A DNA stretch of 64,000 bases from CAZTDD01 sp964612675 (lineage in GTDB: Bacteria; Hinthialibacterota; Hinthialibacteria; Hinthialibacterales; JAKPRU01): assembly GCA_964612675.1 (NCBI GenBank), contig CAZTDD010000006.1, forward strand, positions 1 to 64,000, given 5' to 3'. This document shows, one piece after another, positions 32,881 to 42,652 of this stretch (the first letter of the stretch is position 1; every line of letters begins with the position of its first letter). The position numbers and the translations under genes were made by a program. Under the pieces are notes generated by a model. The model made no database searches and was not told the origin of the DNA. It saw nothing but the letters and a program-made list of their open reading frames with translations.

Positions 32881-35157
32881 TCACGTGTCAAGATCGTCAG
32901 CAGATGCGTTCGTTCCTCGGAGAAAGGGCAACAACGTTGCACGCGACTCGGGAGTAACTTTCAGTTCATGGACTTCCCCGTCTCGATAGATTCCCTCGAC
33001 AATGGTTTGGAAAGCCGCGTGCAGTTTGAAATCAACATCCCAGTCTGCAGGCCACGCGGGAAATAGAAGGATGTGCTCACCATCTGCTTGCAGCAGCATG
33101 GTTTGGAGTGCGTTTACCAGGTTGGCGCCGTGATCCTGGTCCGGTATCCAGTCGAAATTCGGCCCCCAAAACGCCGGAAATCGGCTTCCGTCATGTTTAT
33201 TCTTTGCACGATCGACGAGGTATTCCTGAGCAACCTTCGTCAAACCAAGATATGCCGCTTGTATTTCGTCCTGACGCCATCCCTTGTTGTCTTTCACGGT
33301 TCGCTGACGGAAGGTTCTTCGTCCGATATCGAGATCCGGCTTGTCGATTCCGTAAAGCCGAAACGGAAATACAGCATATAATTCAGGATTCTCGGAATTC
33401 CCCCTCCCACCGTAGACTTCTTCCGCGCCGAGAATAACTTCTCCCTTGTCCATTTCCTTCATCGGCAGCGGCAGCGTTTTCGCGAGCAGATCTTTCCAAA
33501 ACGAGCGGCGATCCGGGCCGGTTTTCTCTTTTTCGATACTTAGTAATTCGGAGAGCACCCATTTCAGTCCGGCGATATCCGGTGTTGGATTCTTGGCATC
33601 CTGCAACGTTTCCAACGCTTGCGCGGGATACATGACCATCGTTCCATCCTCGCCGATTTTGTAATGCTTATCCCAAAATTCCAACAGTGACTCGCTCATC
33701 GGCAATAATAGTTTCTTAAGAAATCCGTTATTTTCCGTATATCGATAATAATCGATCATCATTGCCAAAAGTTCGAGCGAGGCGGTATATTCCCGCCGAA
33801 TATAAGGATTGGTCAATTCACCAACAGGCAGGTCGTCGGGCCGTTCCCAGCCGTAATTCTCGTTATTGTACATCCCCCAAAAATACACAGTCTCACCAAT
33901 AAACGCCCCGCTGTGGTTAAACCACACTTTCGTCCGATATTCCGCCAGCGGCGTCATATCTCGATACATTTCAAAAAGCGGCTGCATCAGGTCAAAATCT
34001 CCAGAGGCTAGCATCGGCCAATAGGTCAGCCGTGTGTTTTGCCACCAGTAAGGGCCGCCCCAACGTCGATAATCGGCGTCGAAACCTTCCCCGTCGACAG
34101 TAAAGATCGTTCCGTTGAACTTAATGGCGTGCCGCCCCCGCCCGGCACAAGCATTGATAAAACGCTGTAGAATATAACCGCGTGTGACTATCTCCGCATC
34201 CTCCGATCCAGAGACAAAAATCCAACTCCGATTCCAGAATTCATCCCACCACGCGCGATGCTCAACCAAATCGTCCTGTAGGTTTTTCGCGGAATATTGC
34301 GCAACATTCTCATCGAGTCGTTCCAACCATTGCTTGGCCGTGTCGGTTTGATCGCACAAAGGATAAATCGAAATTGTGTAGTTTCTTTGCGGTTGCGTTG
34401 ACGATAACCGTTCAGGCGACTCGTTCTCGAGCCCGGTTCCCTCGATGCATCCGCCAAATGTGAGATTCATGAGCGGATCTTTCGAACGCTCGATGAAACC
34501 CTCCATTCCCTGATGTTTCAAGTTGTTTGTCCAAATCGAATGTTCATTCCGGTGATACCAAATAATGCGGTTCGTTTGATCTTCACAAACCGTATCGGGA
34601 TAGACGTAAACCGGAAACGGCGCATTCTGCAGTCCGTACGCGCTGACGAGTTCCTGCCCTTCCAGTTGACGTTTTCTGTCGCGCCATACTTCTAATGTCG
34701 TGGTCAGTTCGAACGGGGAAGGACTTTCCGCTTCGACTCGAATGACAGGCCGGTTTGCGTCGACCCAAATTCGCAGCGAAACCCGTCGCTCGTTTCCCCC
34801 GGCCGAGATCGCGATCTCTCCTTCCCGCAATCGAAGAGTCTGCCGAAATGGTTTTTCTTCCGTGAATGGATTGGGCGACAAAGCCAAACGTACGCGTCCG
34901 AGTTTCAGCAAACGACCATTTTCACTCCACGAATCCGTCTTGCTGATATAGAAAAGTAAATCGCCGTTCGGTTCGCTCCACAGGTTGATACCGATATCGC
35001 CGTTTCCAAGGGGCATTGTCCCCGAGACGTCCTGGCTCGGTGTGTTCCAGACAACGTTGTATTTGTCGAGTTCGTCAAGTCCTTCGCATCTCGCAAGTCC
35101 GGGGGAAAAAACAAATAGGGTAGATAGAATAACAAAAGTACCGAGGATATGTCTCAT
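32881..35157 (-). CDS. Secreted DUF5703/six-hairpin glycosidase-like protein
   Basis: 758 residues. The signal peptide ends near SPGLARCEG. The N-terminal domain has NVVWNTPSQDVSGTMPLGNGDIGINLW, the signature of DUF5703 beta-sandwich domains. The middle and C-terminal parts (about 330-700) are an alpha/alpha barrel with RRWGGPYWWQNTRLTYWPML and NPTPDIAGLKWVL, resembling GH95-type fucosidases/galactosidases. Probably cleaves terminal sugars of plant or algal polysaccharides in the periplasm or outside. It is the first of several exported glycan-related genes here. Exact specificity is not readable. Confidence 0.75.
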   Translation of the reverse strand: MRHILGTFVILSTLFVFSPGLARCEGLDELDKYNVVWNTPSQDVSGTMPLGNGDIGINLWSEPNGDLLFYISKTDSWSENGRLLKLGRVRLALSPNPFTEEKPFRQTLRLREGEIAISAGGNERRVSLRIWVDANRPVIRVEAESPSPFELTTTLEVWRDRKRQLEGQELVSAYGLQNAPFPVYVYPDTVCEDQTNRIIWYHRNEHSIWTNNLKHQGMEGFIERSKDPLMNLTFGGCIEGTGLENESPERLSSTQPQRNYTISIYPLCDQTDTAKQWLERLDENVAQYSAKNLQDDLVEHRAWWDEFWNRSWIFVSGSEDAEIVTRGYILQRFINACAGRGRHAIKFNGTIFTVDGEGFDADYRRWGGPYWWQNTRLTYWPMLASGDFDLMQPLFEMYRDMTPLAEYRTKVWFNHSGAFIGETVYFWGMYNNENYGWERPDDLPVGELTNPYIRREYTASLELLAMMIDYYRYTENNGFLKKLLLPMSESLLEFWDKHYKIGEDGTMVMYPAQALETLQDAKNPTPDIAGLKWVLSELLSIEKEKTGPDRRSFWKDLLAKTLPLPMKEMDKGEVILGAEEVYGGRGNSENPELYAVFPFRLYGIDKPDLDIGRRTFRQRTVKDNKGWRQDEIQAAYLGLTKVAQEYLVDRAKNKHDGSRFPAFWGPNFDWIPDQDHGANLVNALQTMLLQADGEHILLFPAWPADWDVDFKLHAAFQTIVEGIYRDGEVHELKVTPESRATLLPFLRGTNASADDLDT

Positions 35158-35257
35158 AGTTCTTCGTCCTCTTCATCCGGCTGTTCCCGAATGACATCGT
35201 GGGTTTTGTCTAGAGTTTTGTGTTTCGTCTCTACATGTAGGTTGTGGTCTCTGAACT

Positions 35258-35272
35258 GAGATAGGCTATCTC
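35258..35272. promoter_or_regulatory. Perfect 15-bp palindrome between divergent genes
   Basis: GAGATAG-G-CTATCTC. It lies in the 263-base gap between the divergently transcribed glycosidase-like gene (start 35157) and the propeller gene (start 35421), a position suited to a shared operator. No further copy was noticed in the window. Confidence 0.35.
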
Positions 35273-35420
35273 TCCGTTCATAGCATGTCAATTAATTCGC
35301 TCAGCATAAACTGTCCGTCTGGAGCATTGTCGTCAAGAATGCAACACTATGCTTTATCTGAAGATACTCGTAGGATGCGAGAGTATTGCAGAGAATCTTC
35401 TTCTGAAGGATTGAGTAAAT

Positions 35421-36734
35421 ATGATGAGAAGTCGAACGTTTCTTCTTGTTTTTGTATTCCCGGTTGCGGCGCTGTATGCTGCAGAACCTCTGCTTTTCGA
35501 TACCTCCGATCACGGCGAGCCCGGCGACAAAGCCCCACGAATCAAGGCCTGGAAAGAAATCACTCTCGCCCCTGAATACAGCGGGCAGTGGGTAGTGACC
35601 GGCGACGTGGACGGAGACGGGGAAGCCGATATTGTCAGCGCGCGGAATGTCGACGAAAACGACGTGCATTTCACCAGCGCTGCTGTCGCGCAACGTCTCG
35701 ATGGCAGTGTGATCTGGCGCTGGGGCGATCCGACAATCGGTCGGAAAAAGCTCCATCACGATGTCGCCTGTCAGATTTATGACTGGAATGGTGACGGGAA
35801 AAACGAAGTGATTGTATTGACCGACGGGTTCCTTGTCGAACTGGATGGGAAAACAGGCAAAGAACGTAAGAGATTTCCGATCCCATCGCAGGCGTCCGAC
35901 TGTCTTGTATTCGCAAATCTATCGGGCAAGGAACATGCAAGCGATGTTCTGGTCAAAACCCGTTACAGCCAAATCTGGGCGTACAACCAAGACGGCGAAT
36001 TGCTGTGGACGGTGGAAAACCCGGGACAGGCGCGAACGGCACACCAACCCCGGCCAATGGATTTGGATCGTGACGGCAAAGACGAAATCTTCGCCGGATA
36101 CGCCATGCTCAATTCGGACGGCAGCGTGCGCTGGCGATTCGAATCGCAGAAGATTGATGAGAACAGAGGCCATCTCGACTGCGTTCGTATCCTCCGGCGC
36201 GGCGAGACCCCGGAGGAATTTCGGCTCGCATTAACCTGCTGCGGAGCGAACGACGTCGCATTGATCGACGGAACCGGCAGGGTGATTTGGGAGAACACAG
36301 GACACCACTTTGAATCGATCAATATCGGAAAAGTATTTCCAAATGTTCCCGGCCCGCAAATCCTTGTCGACATCGACCATCGTCCGCGCGGCGAGAGTCC
36401 GATATGGGTACTCAGTGAGAAAGGCGATCTGCTGGGACAAATCATGGCCGATTATTGCCGACACCACATGCTTGTCGATTGGAACGGCGATGGGTATCAA
36501 GAAATTGTGATTGCGGATTCGCGGGGAGTCTTCGATCAAGAAGGAAAGCGCATCGCTACTTTGGAAATGGACGCCCCGGGCAAGATCCTGTTGGACGGCG
36601 ACATGACCGGCGACGGTGTGCCGGACATTACGCTGACAACGATGGAGAAGGTGTACATTTTCAAAAACGAGAAGGGCACGAAGCCAAAGGAGCCGGTCTC
36701 ATTGGGAAGTGGGGTCAACTTCACGCTGTATTGA
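35421..36734 (+). CDS. Secreted FG-GAP/VCBS-type beta-propeller protein
   Basis: 437 residues. Signal peptide MMRSRTFLLVFVFPVAALYAAEP. At least five repeats carry calcium-type loops: DVDGDGEADI, DWNGDGKNEV, DLDRDGKDEI, DWNGDGYQEI and DMTGDGVPDI. This is the pattern of FG-GAP/VCBS propellers and of rhamnogalacturonan lyase family 11. Catalytic residues of a lyase cannot be pinned down, so binding or cleavage of pectin-like glycans is only a suggestion. It converges on ispG with a two-base gap. Confidence 0.75.
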   Translation: MMRSRTFLLVFVFPVAALYAAEPLLFDTSDHGEPGDKAPRIKAWKEITLAPEYSGQWVVTGDVDGDGEADIVSARNVDENDVHFTSAAVAQRLDGSVIWRWGDPTIGRKKLHHDVACQIYDWNGDGKNEVIVLTDGFLVELDGKTGKERKRFPIPSQASDCLVFANLSGKEHASDVLVKTRYSQIWAYNQDGELLWTVENPGQARTAHQPRPMDLDRDGKDEIFAGYAMLNSDGSVRWRFESQKIDENRGHLDCVRILRRGETPEEFRLALTCCGANDVALIDGTGRVIWENTGHHFESINIGKVFPNVPGPQILVDIDHRPRGESPIWVLSEKGDLLGQIMADYCRHHMLVDWNGDGYQEIVIADSRGVFDQEGKRIATLEMDAPGKILLDGDMTGDGVPDITLTTMEKVYIFKNEKGTKPKEPVSLGSGVNFTLY

Positions 36735-36736
36735 GC

Positions 36737-37603
36737 TCACCGCAGTCCCAAATACGTAAGAAGCAGACCGCCGACGACCACCTCGAGCGCTGGATCTTCC
36801 GTCAGTGAAACGCGCAGGGTATCGCCGATCCCTTCACGCAGCAAAACGCCGATCCCAGCCCACGAGTTGATCACCGCCGCTCGGCCGAAACCCGCTTCGG
36901 TCACCCCGACGTGAAGCGGGTAGTCGCATTGAGAGGCAACAATTCGATAGGCGTCAATTGTCGTCTTCGCGGTATTGGCTTTGAGCGAGACCACAAGGTC
37001 TTGCACGCTTTCTTCTTCCAATATCTGCACGGACCGCATAGCGCTTTCGGCCAATGCCTGCGGCGAGTGCGGACCGTGTTTCTCCAGCAGATCTTTCTGT
37101 AGAGAGCCTGCGTTCACCCCAACACGAATCGGAACACCTCGGCGTTTCGACTCTTGAGCGATTTCGCGAACGAGCCCCGGATCGCCGATATTTCCCGGGT
37201 TGATCCGCAACTTGTGGCATCCCTTTTCGAGTGCCGCCAGAGCCCACTTCGCGTGAAAATGGATATCGGCCACAACCGGCAGCGGGGATGCCGAGACAAT
37301 CTCGCCGAACGGCTCAATCGCGTCCCGGCTGGGAATCCCGACTCGGGTCAAGTCGCATCGAAACGGTTCCTGTTCTTTTGCGTGCCGCCATGCCTCGAGT
37401 TCACCAAGCACATGTTGTTCGCGCTCACCGAGATCTTCTACGTTGACTGAAACGGTACGCCCAATTTCATCCAGAACGGCATCCACGTCATCGGTCGGCT
37501 GCTTGACCATAGTTTGGACACTGATCTTTGCATCGCCACCGATGATGACATCTTGAACGGCCACAGGCCGCGACTCTCTTCGCTGCCGGAGGGGAATCTT
37601 CAT
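36737..37603 (-). CDS. ispG: IspG-like protein lacking the iron-sulfur domain
   Basis: 288 residues. The TIM-barrel domain of (E)-4-hydroxy-3-methylbut-2-enyl-diphosphate synthase is clear: PVAVQDVIIGGDAKISVQTM, VADIHFHAKWALAAL, KLRINPGNIGD, RVGVNAGSL and GVTEAGFG. The protein ends LLLTYLGLR, exactly where the C-terminal [4Fe-4S] domain with its CPTCGR motif should start, about 80-100 residues early. A roughly 30-residue segment after QPTDDVDAV is also unlike typical IspG. Without the cluster domain the MEP step cannot run as known. The neighbouring convergent gene ends two bases away. AGGA precedes the ATG. Confidence 0.85.
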   Translation of the reverse strand: MKIPLRQRRESRPVAVQDVIIGGDAKISVQTMVKQPTDDVDAVLDEIGRTVSVNVEDLGEREQHVLGELEAWRHAKEQEPFRCDLTRVGIPSRDAIEPFGEIVSASPLPVVADIHFHAKWALAALEKGCHKLRINPGNIGDPGLVREIAQESKRRGVPIRVGVNAGSLQKDLLEKHGPHSPQALAESAMRSVQILEEESVQDLVVSLKANTAKTTIDAYRIVASQCDYPLHVGVTEAGFGRAAVINSWAGIGVLLREGIGDTLRVSLTEDPALEVVVGGLLLTYLGLR

Positions 37604-39393
37604 GGCCGGAGTTCCTCGTCTCTCTGTTCCATCTTTTCCGCACGTTCAATCAACTGTTTCCACTCATCACGTTTTCCTAATGCGAGCATATACTTCGCTT
37701 TCCTTCGAATATAGAGGCTTTTCTTGGGGAACATTTCGTGGGCCCTTTCGTTCGCTTCCAACGCCTCCTTGGTGCGTCCTTCATCGAACAACGCCTCCGC
37801 AAGATCGCCGTGAAAGTACGCCTGGTAGGGATTGAGTTTGGTGGCTTTCCGCAGGAATTCGAGTCCTTCCTCCCTTGAGTCGGTTGAAGGAACCGTGCGT
37901 AACGCGCGTCCCAGATTGTTGGCGATTTCCGCGTCCCGGGGAGCCCACGCCATTGCCTGACGTAGATGTTTTACTCCCGGCTGTCCGACCGCAGCCTGGT
38001 CCAATCCCAGCTGTTGATGCTTCTCCGCCATATACGGGCACAAGACTACAAACCACCATAAACCGCTGCTCAAAACAACCACTGCGAGCTTGCCGATCGG
38101 CAAGAAAGCGGTCTTTTCCTTCTCGCGTGCGTATGGCGAGTCGCCAATCCCCTGAATGGCCACGAACAGAAGCAGGATCTCGGCGACTTCGTTGTGAAAA
38201 TCGATGCAGGACAGAAGAATAAACGTGGCGAACGAACCCCATCCGACCACCGACCGCATGTCGGCGGGACGGCGCCACCACCGGAGCCCCACAATCGTTA
38301 ACCAGAAATAGGCAAAAAGACCGAGAACTCCGCTCTCTACAGCCGCACCGAGATAAATGTTGTGTGGGTAAAGAGACTCCAACTCGCCGAGGCGAATGTA
38401 CCGAGTCGCCAAATAGCGGAACGATTCCAAACCGGTTCCGTCCGGGAAATAATCGCCGATCAAACTGAGCGCCTGCCGGAAAAAATGAAGCCGTGCGAGG
38501 ATTGTACTGGTCGTCGTCAAGCGTCCACCTAACAGCTGGCCGCCAAAAGCAACAAGAAGTAGAACGACAGCGAAGATCCCCACGGCCGTTCCCCACACCA
38601 AAATCTTGCGCAAGAAAGGACTCACACGACCGACCAGCCAGAACCCCAGAACAGCCGCTGAGAACAACAAAGCCAAGAGCCCGCTTCGGGAATAGGTTTG
38701 GTATATGCAAAAAACCTGAATCATTCCCCCAACCACAATCAGGACTCGTTGCCATTGGTCTCGACATACTTCCCATAACAACACTCCACACCACAGAACG
38801 AGGATCAGATATCCGGCCAGCTGATTGGGATTCCCGAATCGTCCCAGTGCGCGTCCCGCCTCCAATGTGCGGATCAGCTCGCGCTGCATGGTGGCGTCGT
38901 ATGTGGGATTCCGGCGCAGCTGGCTCAGCAATTCTGTATATCCGGTGGATTGGAGCCAAAGCGCATGAATCGAAAGCAGCGTTCCTCCCCCGAAGACCGC
39001 CCACAGCAGGATCGATCGCCCTCGGTGTCCTTTTGCCACAAACGCCGCCACAACGTACATGAGTACACCGATCAGAAGACGTACCCATTTCTGCTGAGAC
39101 TGGTACGGATAGGCCGAATGGAAAACATAAATAGTGGAGACAACGACAATCGCGATAAGCGGTAGAGCCAGGGGAAGGGAAGCGACTCGTCGAAAAGTCA
39201 AGTTCGATTCAAAACAGATCGCCAGGAAGAGAAGCAGAAGAACCGACCCGTAAAAGAAGCGCGTTCCGGGGTGGGCCATATAAGGGAAGAACCCCAAAAC
39301 GGCGAGAGAGAACGCGAGAACAAAAGCTACATGGGGTCGGTCATGCATGTGATCCAGTTCTTGAAACGGCTCTGTCTTCGACGATGTTGTCAT
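37600..39393 (-). CDS. O-antigen ligase/polymerase-like membrane protein with TPR tail
   Basis: 597 residues from the ATG at 39393 (a TTG at 39426 is also possible). About 12 membrane helices. The Wzy/WaaL-type region includes GRFGNPNQLAGYLIL, YSRSGLLALL and the periplasmic loop GTGLESFRYLATRY with PHNIYLGAAVESGVLGL. From about residue 470 it has tetratricopeptide-like helices (ATKLNPYQAYFHGDLAEAL). These proteins join or polymerise surface glycans at the inner membrane. Its stop overlaps the ispG start by three bases, so the two are coupled. Confidence 0.85.
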   Translation of the reverse strand: MTTSSKTEPFQELDHMHDRPHVAFVLAFSLAVLGFFPYMAHPGTRFFYGSVLLLLFLAICFESNLTFRRVASLPLALPLIAIVVVSTIYVFHSAYPYQSQQKWVRLLIGVLMYVVAAFVAKGHRGRSILLWAVFGGGTLLSIHALWLQSTGYTELLSQLRRNPTYDATMQRELIRTLEAGRALGRFGNPNQLAGYLILVLWCGVLLWEVCRDQWQRVLIVVGGMIQVFCIYQTYSRSGLLALLFSAAVLGFWLVGRVSPFLRKILVWGTAVGIFAVVLLLVAFGGQLLGGRLTTTSTILARLHFFRQALSLIGDYFPDGTGLESFRYLATRYIRLGELESLYPHNIYLGAAVESGVLGLFAYFWLTIVGLRWWRRPADMRSVVGWGSFATFILLSCIDFHNEVAEILLLFVAIQGIGDSPYAREKEKTAFLPIGKLAVVVLSSGLWWFVVLCPYMAEKHQQLGLDQAAVGQPGVKHLRQAMAWAPRDAEIANNLGRALRTVPSTDSREEGLEFLRKATKLNPYQAYFHGDLAEALFDEGRTKEALEANERAHEMFPKKSLYIRRKAKYMLALGKRDEWKQLIERAEKMEQRDEELRP

Positions 39394-39429
39394 GAAGCGA
39401 ATCGCCGATTCGGTCCGAGGTGACAAGGT

Positions 39430-40014
39430 CTATTCTTGACGGATCTCTTCCATCGCGTGTTCGGCATACGTCTTCAGTGGGTGGCCCTCGCTCTCGGCCC
39501 AGGACGTCAAGCGTTCAACTGCCTCCTGATCGCCATGGCGCGCCGCGAGGACGGTCATATTGAATCCGGTGATCAATTGAAGACGGGAGAGTTCGTCGGT
39601 CGCTTGCTGAAGCGTGACCTCCAGCTGTTTACGTTGCTTGTCCGCCACTTCGATTCTCCGGAGTAATTCTTCGGCATCATTGGCCACCTTCTCAACAGCC
39701 TCATTCTTCGAGGCGATATTCTCGCGAAGTGAGGAAATCTCCGCGGCGTTCTCCTCCGCCTGCTTCAGCAGTGCATCCAGTCGATCGCGCGCAGCGGCCA
39801 GAAATTCAGCATCCTGGACGCCCTGCTGCAGTGTCGATATCTCCGTGAGAGTCTGGAGAGAACTACCGCTGCCCAAGAAGATCAGAACAATACCCGCAAA
39901 GGCGCCTATACCACATAACGCCGCCGCTGCGACAGCATGGCCGCGCATGGCTCGAAGACCTACAAGACCTGCTACTACAAAAACAACGACCAGAATCACT
40001 CCAAGTGTCACCAT
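39430..40014 (-). CDS. Small membrane protein with coiled coil
   Basis: 194 residues, start preceded by AGGAGG. Two adjacent membrane helices (about 2-20 and 30-48), then a long coiled coil (60-145) and a helical tail with HGDQEAVERLTSWAESEG. It is probably anchored in the inner membrane with the coiled coil on one side. It is the first gene of the run with the O-antigen ligase-like gene and ispG. No family is recognised. Confidence 0.6.
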   Translation of the reverse strand: MVTLGVILVVVFVVAGLVGLRAMRGHAVAAAALCGIGAFAGIVLIFLGSGSSLQTLTEISTLQQGVQDAEFLAAARDRLDALLKQAEENAAEISSLRENIASKNEAVEKVANDAEELLRRIEVADKQRKQLEVTLQQATDELSRLQLITGFNMTVLAARHGDQEAVERLTSWAESEGHPLKTYAEHAMEEIRQE

Positions 40015-40111
40015 TGCACACTGCGCCTCCTTTCGGGCATGGAAGAAACCTTCTCTGTGAATTGCATGGTACTATATACGTATCAGAGAGCATTATGGAG
40101 ACGACAAGCAT

Positions 40112-41014
40112 ATGAAAAACACAATCCGCTTGGTAGCACAGTTTTTGATTTTGTCAGCGGCACTCCTCTACGTGGACTCGTCCTTCGCGGAAAAGAGCTA
40201 TAATACAAAAGACCCTGCACAAAACGATTCGTCCGTCTTCTTTTTCGACAACTTTGAAGACGATGATTTTACAAATTGGGACGACGGCAGTTGGGAACAT
40301 GCATCCCGGCTTCGGACAACCGCAAAGGAGGAGGAGGTATTCAAAGGAAAGCAGAGTGTCGAGATCATCGCACAGGTCGGCGAACAAACGGGCGGTAACT
40401 TGAAGAAATGGTTCATGCCGGGATACGACCGCGTCTATGCCCGTTGGTACTGCAAGTTTGCGGAAGATTTCGATCAAGGCAATCATATGCATTTCGTCCA
40501 TCTCGTCGCAAATGAACGCGACAACAAATGGTCTGGATTCGGCAAAGCGGGAACACGTCCCGACGGTACCGACTTCTTCACCACCGGCCTCGAACCCTGG
40601 CGCAACTGGGGGCGGGCCGCCGCACCGGGCTATTGGAATTTCTATTCGTATTTCCCGGATATGAAGAAATCGCCGGACGGGCATTACTGGGGGAACAGCT
40701 TCGTTGGCGAAGAGAAAATGCAGATTCAACGTGGGCGCTGGTACTGTGTGGAAATGATGGTCAAAGCAAACACCCCCGGCAAGTCGGACGGTGAGCAGGC
40801 GTTTTGGATCGATGGAGAATTAGGAGGACATTTCAAAGACATTCGCTGGCGGGATACAGCGGACCTAAAAATCAACTGTTTCTGGCTTCTCTTATACGTA
40901 CACGATTCCAAAAGGATCAACCGTGTCTGGTTCGACAACGTTGCGGTCGGTACACAGCCCATCGGCCCGATCAAGCCGGCGTCGAAGGTGGACAATTCGT
41001 CATCTTATAAATAG
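40112..41014 (+). CDS. Secreted polysaccharide lyase-like protein
   Basis: 300 residues. The signal peptide ends at LLYVDSSFAEK. The mature part is a beta-jelly roll: FFFDNFEDDDFTNWDDGSWE, RVYARWYCKFAEDFDQGNHMHFVHL, GRWYCVEMMVKANTPGKSDG and FWIDGELGGHF. The layout resembles glucuronan/alginate-type lyases and Cip1-like carbohydrate-binding proteins. The active site is not certain. It is divergent from the coiled-coil membrane gene and converges on tldD. Confidence 0.65.
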   Translation: MKNTIRLVAQFLILSAALLYVDSSFAEKSYNTKDPAQNDSSVFFFDNFEDDDFTNWDDGSWEHASRLRTTAKEEEVFKGKQSVEIIAQVGEQTGGNLKKWFMPGYDRVYARWYCKFAEDFDQGNHMHFVHLVANERDNKWSGFGKAGTRPDGTDFFTTGLEPWRNWGRAAAPGYWNFYSYFPDMKKSPDGHYWGNSFVGEEKMQIQRGRWYCVEMMVKANTPGKSDGEQAFWIDGELGGHFKDIRWRDTADLKINCFWLLLYVHDSKRINRVWFDNVAVGTQPIGPIKPASKVDNSSSYK

Positions 41015-41018
41015 GCCT

Positions 41019-42377
41019 CTATCGTCCTCCGATAACCACATTGTCGACGAGCAGGTGCGGTCCGCCGGAGGAGACTCGAAGCGGAGACTGTCCGCCTTTT
41101 CCGCATCCCCCAAGTCCTGCGTGGAATTTCAAATCATTTCCCACAGCCCGGACGTTCTTGAGCGTTTCGAACACATTGCCGGTCAGAACAACGTCACGAA
41201 GCCGACGCCCGATCTTGCCTTTGTTGATTTCAAATGCCTCCATGCCGGTGAATGTGAACATCTCGCAGTTGGTCATCCCGGCCACTGCGTTCTTGACATA
41301 AACACCTTTGTCAATCCCGGCCAGCATCTCTTCGAAAGAGACTTCCCCTGCTTCGATGAACGTATTTGTCATTCGGACAATCGGCGGAAAGTGGTACGAG
41401 ATCGCGCGCGCGTTTCCCGTCGGTTCTTCGCCCATCTTGACGGCGGTTTCACGAGAATGAAGCCGTCCCACCAGTTTGCCTTCACGAATCAAATAGTTCT
41501 TTTTTGTAGGAGTGCCTTCGTCGTCGAATGGATTGTACCCAGCGTGCGGATAGTCGCCCTGGTCGACAATATTCAGCTCCACCGGACCGAATCGGCGGCC
41601 CAGCTGCATCACATCGCGTAACCGCGGGTTCTCGTAGAGGAAATCTCCCTCGGAGAGGTGCCCGAACGCCTCATGGACGAAAATCCCAGTCAAGATCGGG
41701 TCCATGAGGACAGTCTCCGTCCCTCCTTTCACAGGATCCGCTCTCACCAGTTCAGCGGCGCATTTCGCTGCGTCTTCGGCGTCCTCTTCCCAACCGAGGA
41801 CCTTTTCGAATCCACCGAGGTTCCCGTGCGAATGCCGATAAGTTTGTACGATATTGTCTGCCCGCGCGATCGCAGCGAGGCTCAACCCGCAGAAGACTTC
41901 TTCAAAGGACGTAAAGCTGCCTTCCGAGTTGGCAAAGAACTTTCGCTTCCAGCGATCTTCGTATCGGACATGCGTGGTCTGAATACCCGGTGCGTCGAGA
42001 ATAATCCGATTGTATTTGGCGGCCGTATCGTGTTTTTCTTCTAAGGAAACTTCGCGAGGATCGCGTTCGGGAGAGGTCATCCGGATTTCTTCATATGGTT
42101 CCTGAACGGCTAGACGAGTCTCGTCTCGACCGACCTGGTGTGCCATGGAAACCGCGCGTTTGACCTTGCCCTGCAGATCGTCCAGATTATTGAACGACGC
42201 GAAACCCCAACCGCCTTTTACAGCCGCACGAACACAGCCCCCCAAGCTGGAGGACTCGCCGATGCGTTCCAGTTCTTTTCCCACGTAAACAACCGAAGTG
42301 GTAATCGATTCTTCCACTCGGACTTCGACATAATCCGCCCCACTCACCGAGACAGCGCGCCGCATCTCTTTTTCCAT
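41019..42377 (-). CDS. tldD: TldD-type metalloprotease
   Basis: 452 residues. The zinc motif H235-E-A-F-G-H240 in FVHEAFGHLSEGDF, the C-terminal Cys/Gly-rich region (LGGCGKGGQSPLRVSSGGPHLLV) and MTNTFIEAG identify TldD. With TldE/PmbA it forms a protease that trims unfolded or modified peptides. No pmbA is adjacent in the window. The start has AAAGGA seven bases upstream. Confidence 0.92.
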   Translation of the reverse strand: MEKEMRRAVSVSGADYVEVRVEESITTSVVYVGKELERIGESSSLGGCVRAAVKGGWGFASFNNLDDLQGKVKRAVSMAHQVGRDETRLAVQEPYEEIRMTSPERDPREVSLEEKHDTAAKYNRIILDAPGIQTTHVRYEDRWKRKFFANSEGSFTSFEEVFCGLSLAAIARADNIVQTYRHSHGNLGGFEKVLGWEEDAEDAAKCAAELVRADPVKGGTETVLMDPILTGIFVHEAFGHLSEGDFLYENPRLRDVMQLGRRFGPVELNIVDQGDYPHAGYNPFDDEGTPTKKNYLIREGKLVGRLHSRETAVKMGEEPTGNARAISYHFPPIVRMTNTFIEAGEVSFEEMLAGIDKGVYVKNAVAGMTNCEMFTFTGMEAFEINKGKIGRRLRDVVLTGNVFETLKNVRAVGNDLKFHAGLGGCGKGGQSPLRVSSGGPHLLVDNVVIGGR

Positions 42378-42591
42378 GGCTGTATCCTTTCGCGGAAGGT
42401 CTCATCGCCTCGAACAGCTCGATGATTCCCGGTCGCGTCCATACATTCTAGTTCAGTCTCGAATCATAGAATCACAACCGCCGCGACTTTCAAACAGACC
42501 TTACGCTTGCGGGAAGCCCCTCTGTTTGCTAGCCTGCGCGTGCTGGAAACGGCGCAAGACAGCGACTGGAACGAGCGCTGTCGCCAAGTCG

Positions 42592-42617
42592 GGGAGGGCG
42601 AGGCTCCCGCCGAGCCG
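42592..42617. repeat. 26-bp GC-rich dispersed repeat, copy 2
   Basis: Identical over 26 bases to 1440-1465. It lies 35 bases upstream of the hisH start, within the 275-base gap between tldD and hisH. Confidence 0.8.
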
Positions 42618-42652
42618 CGAATATCGAAAAGAAAAAACTATAGGAAACAAGA

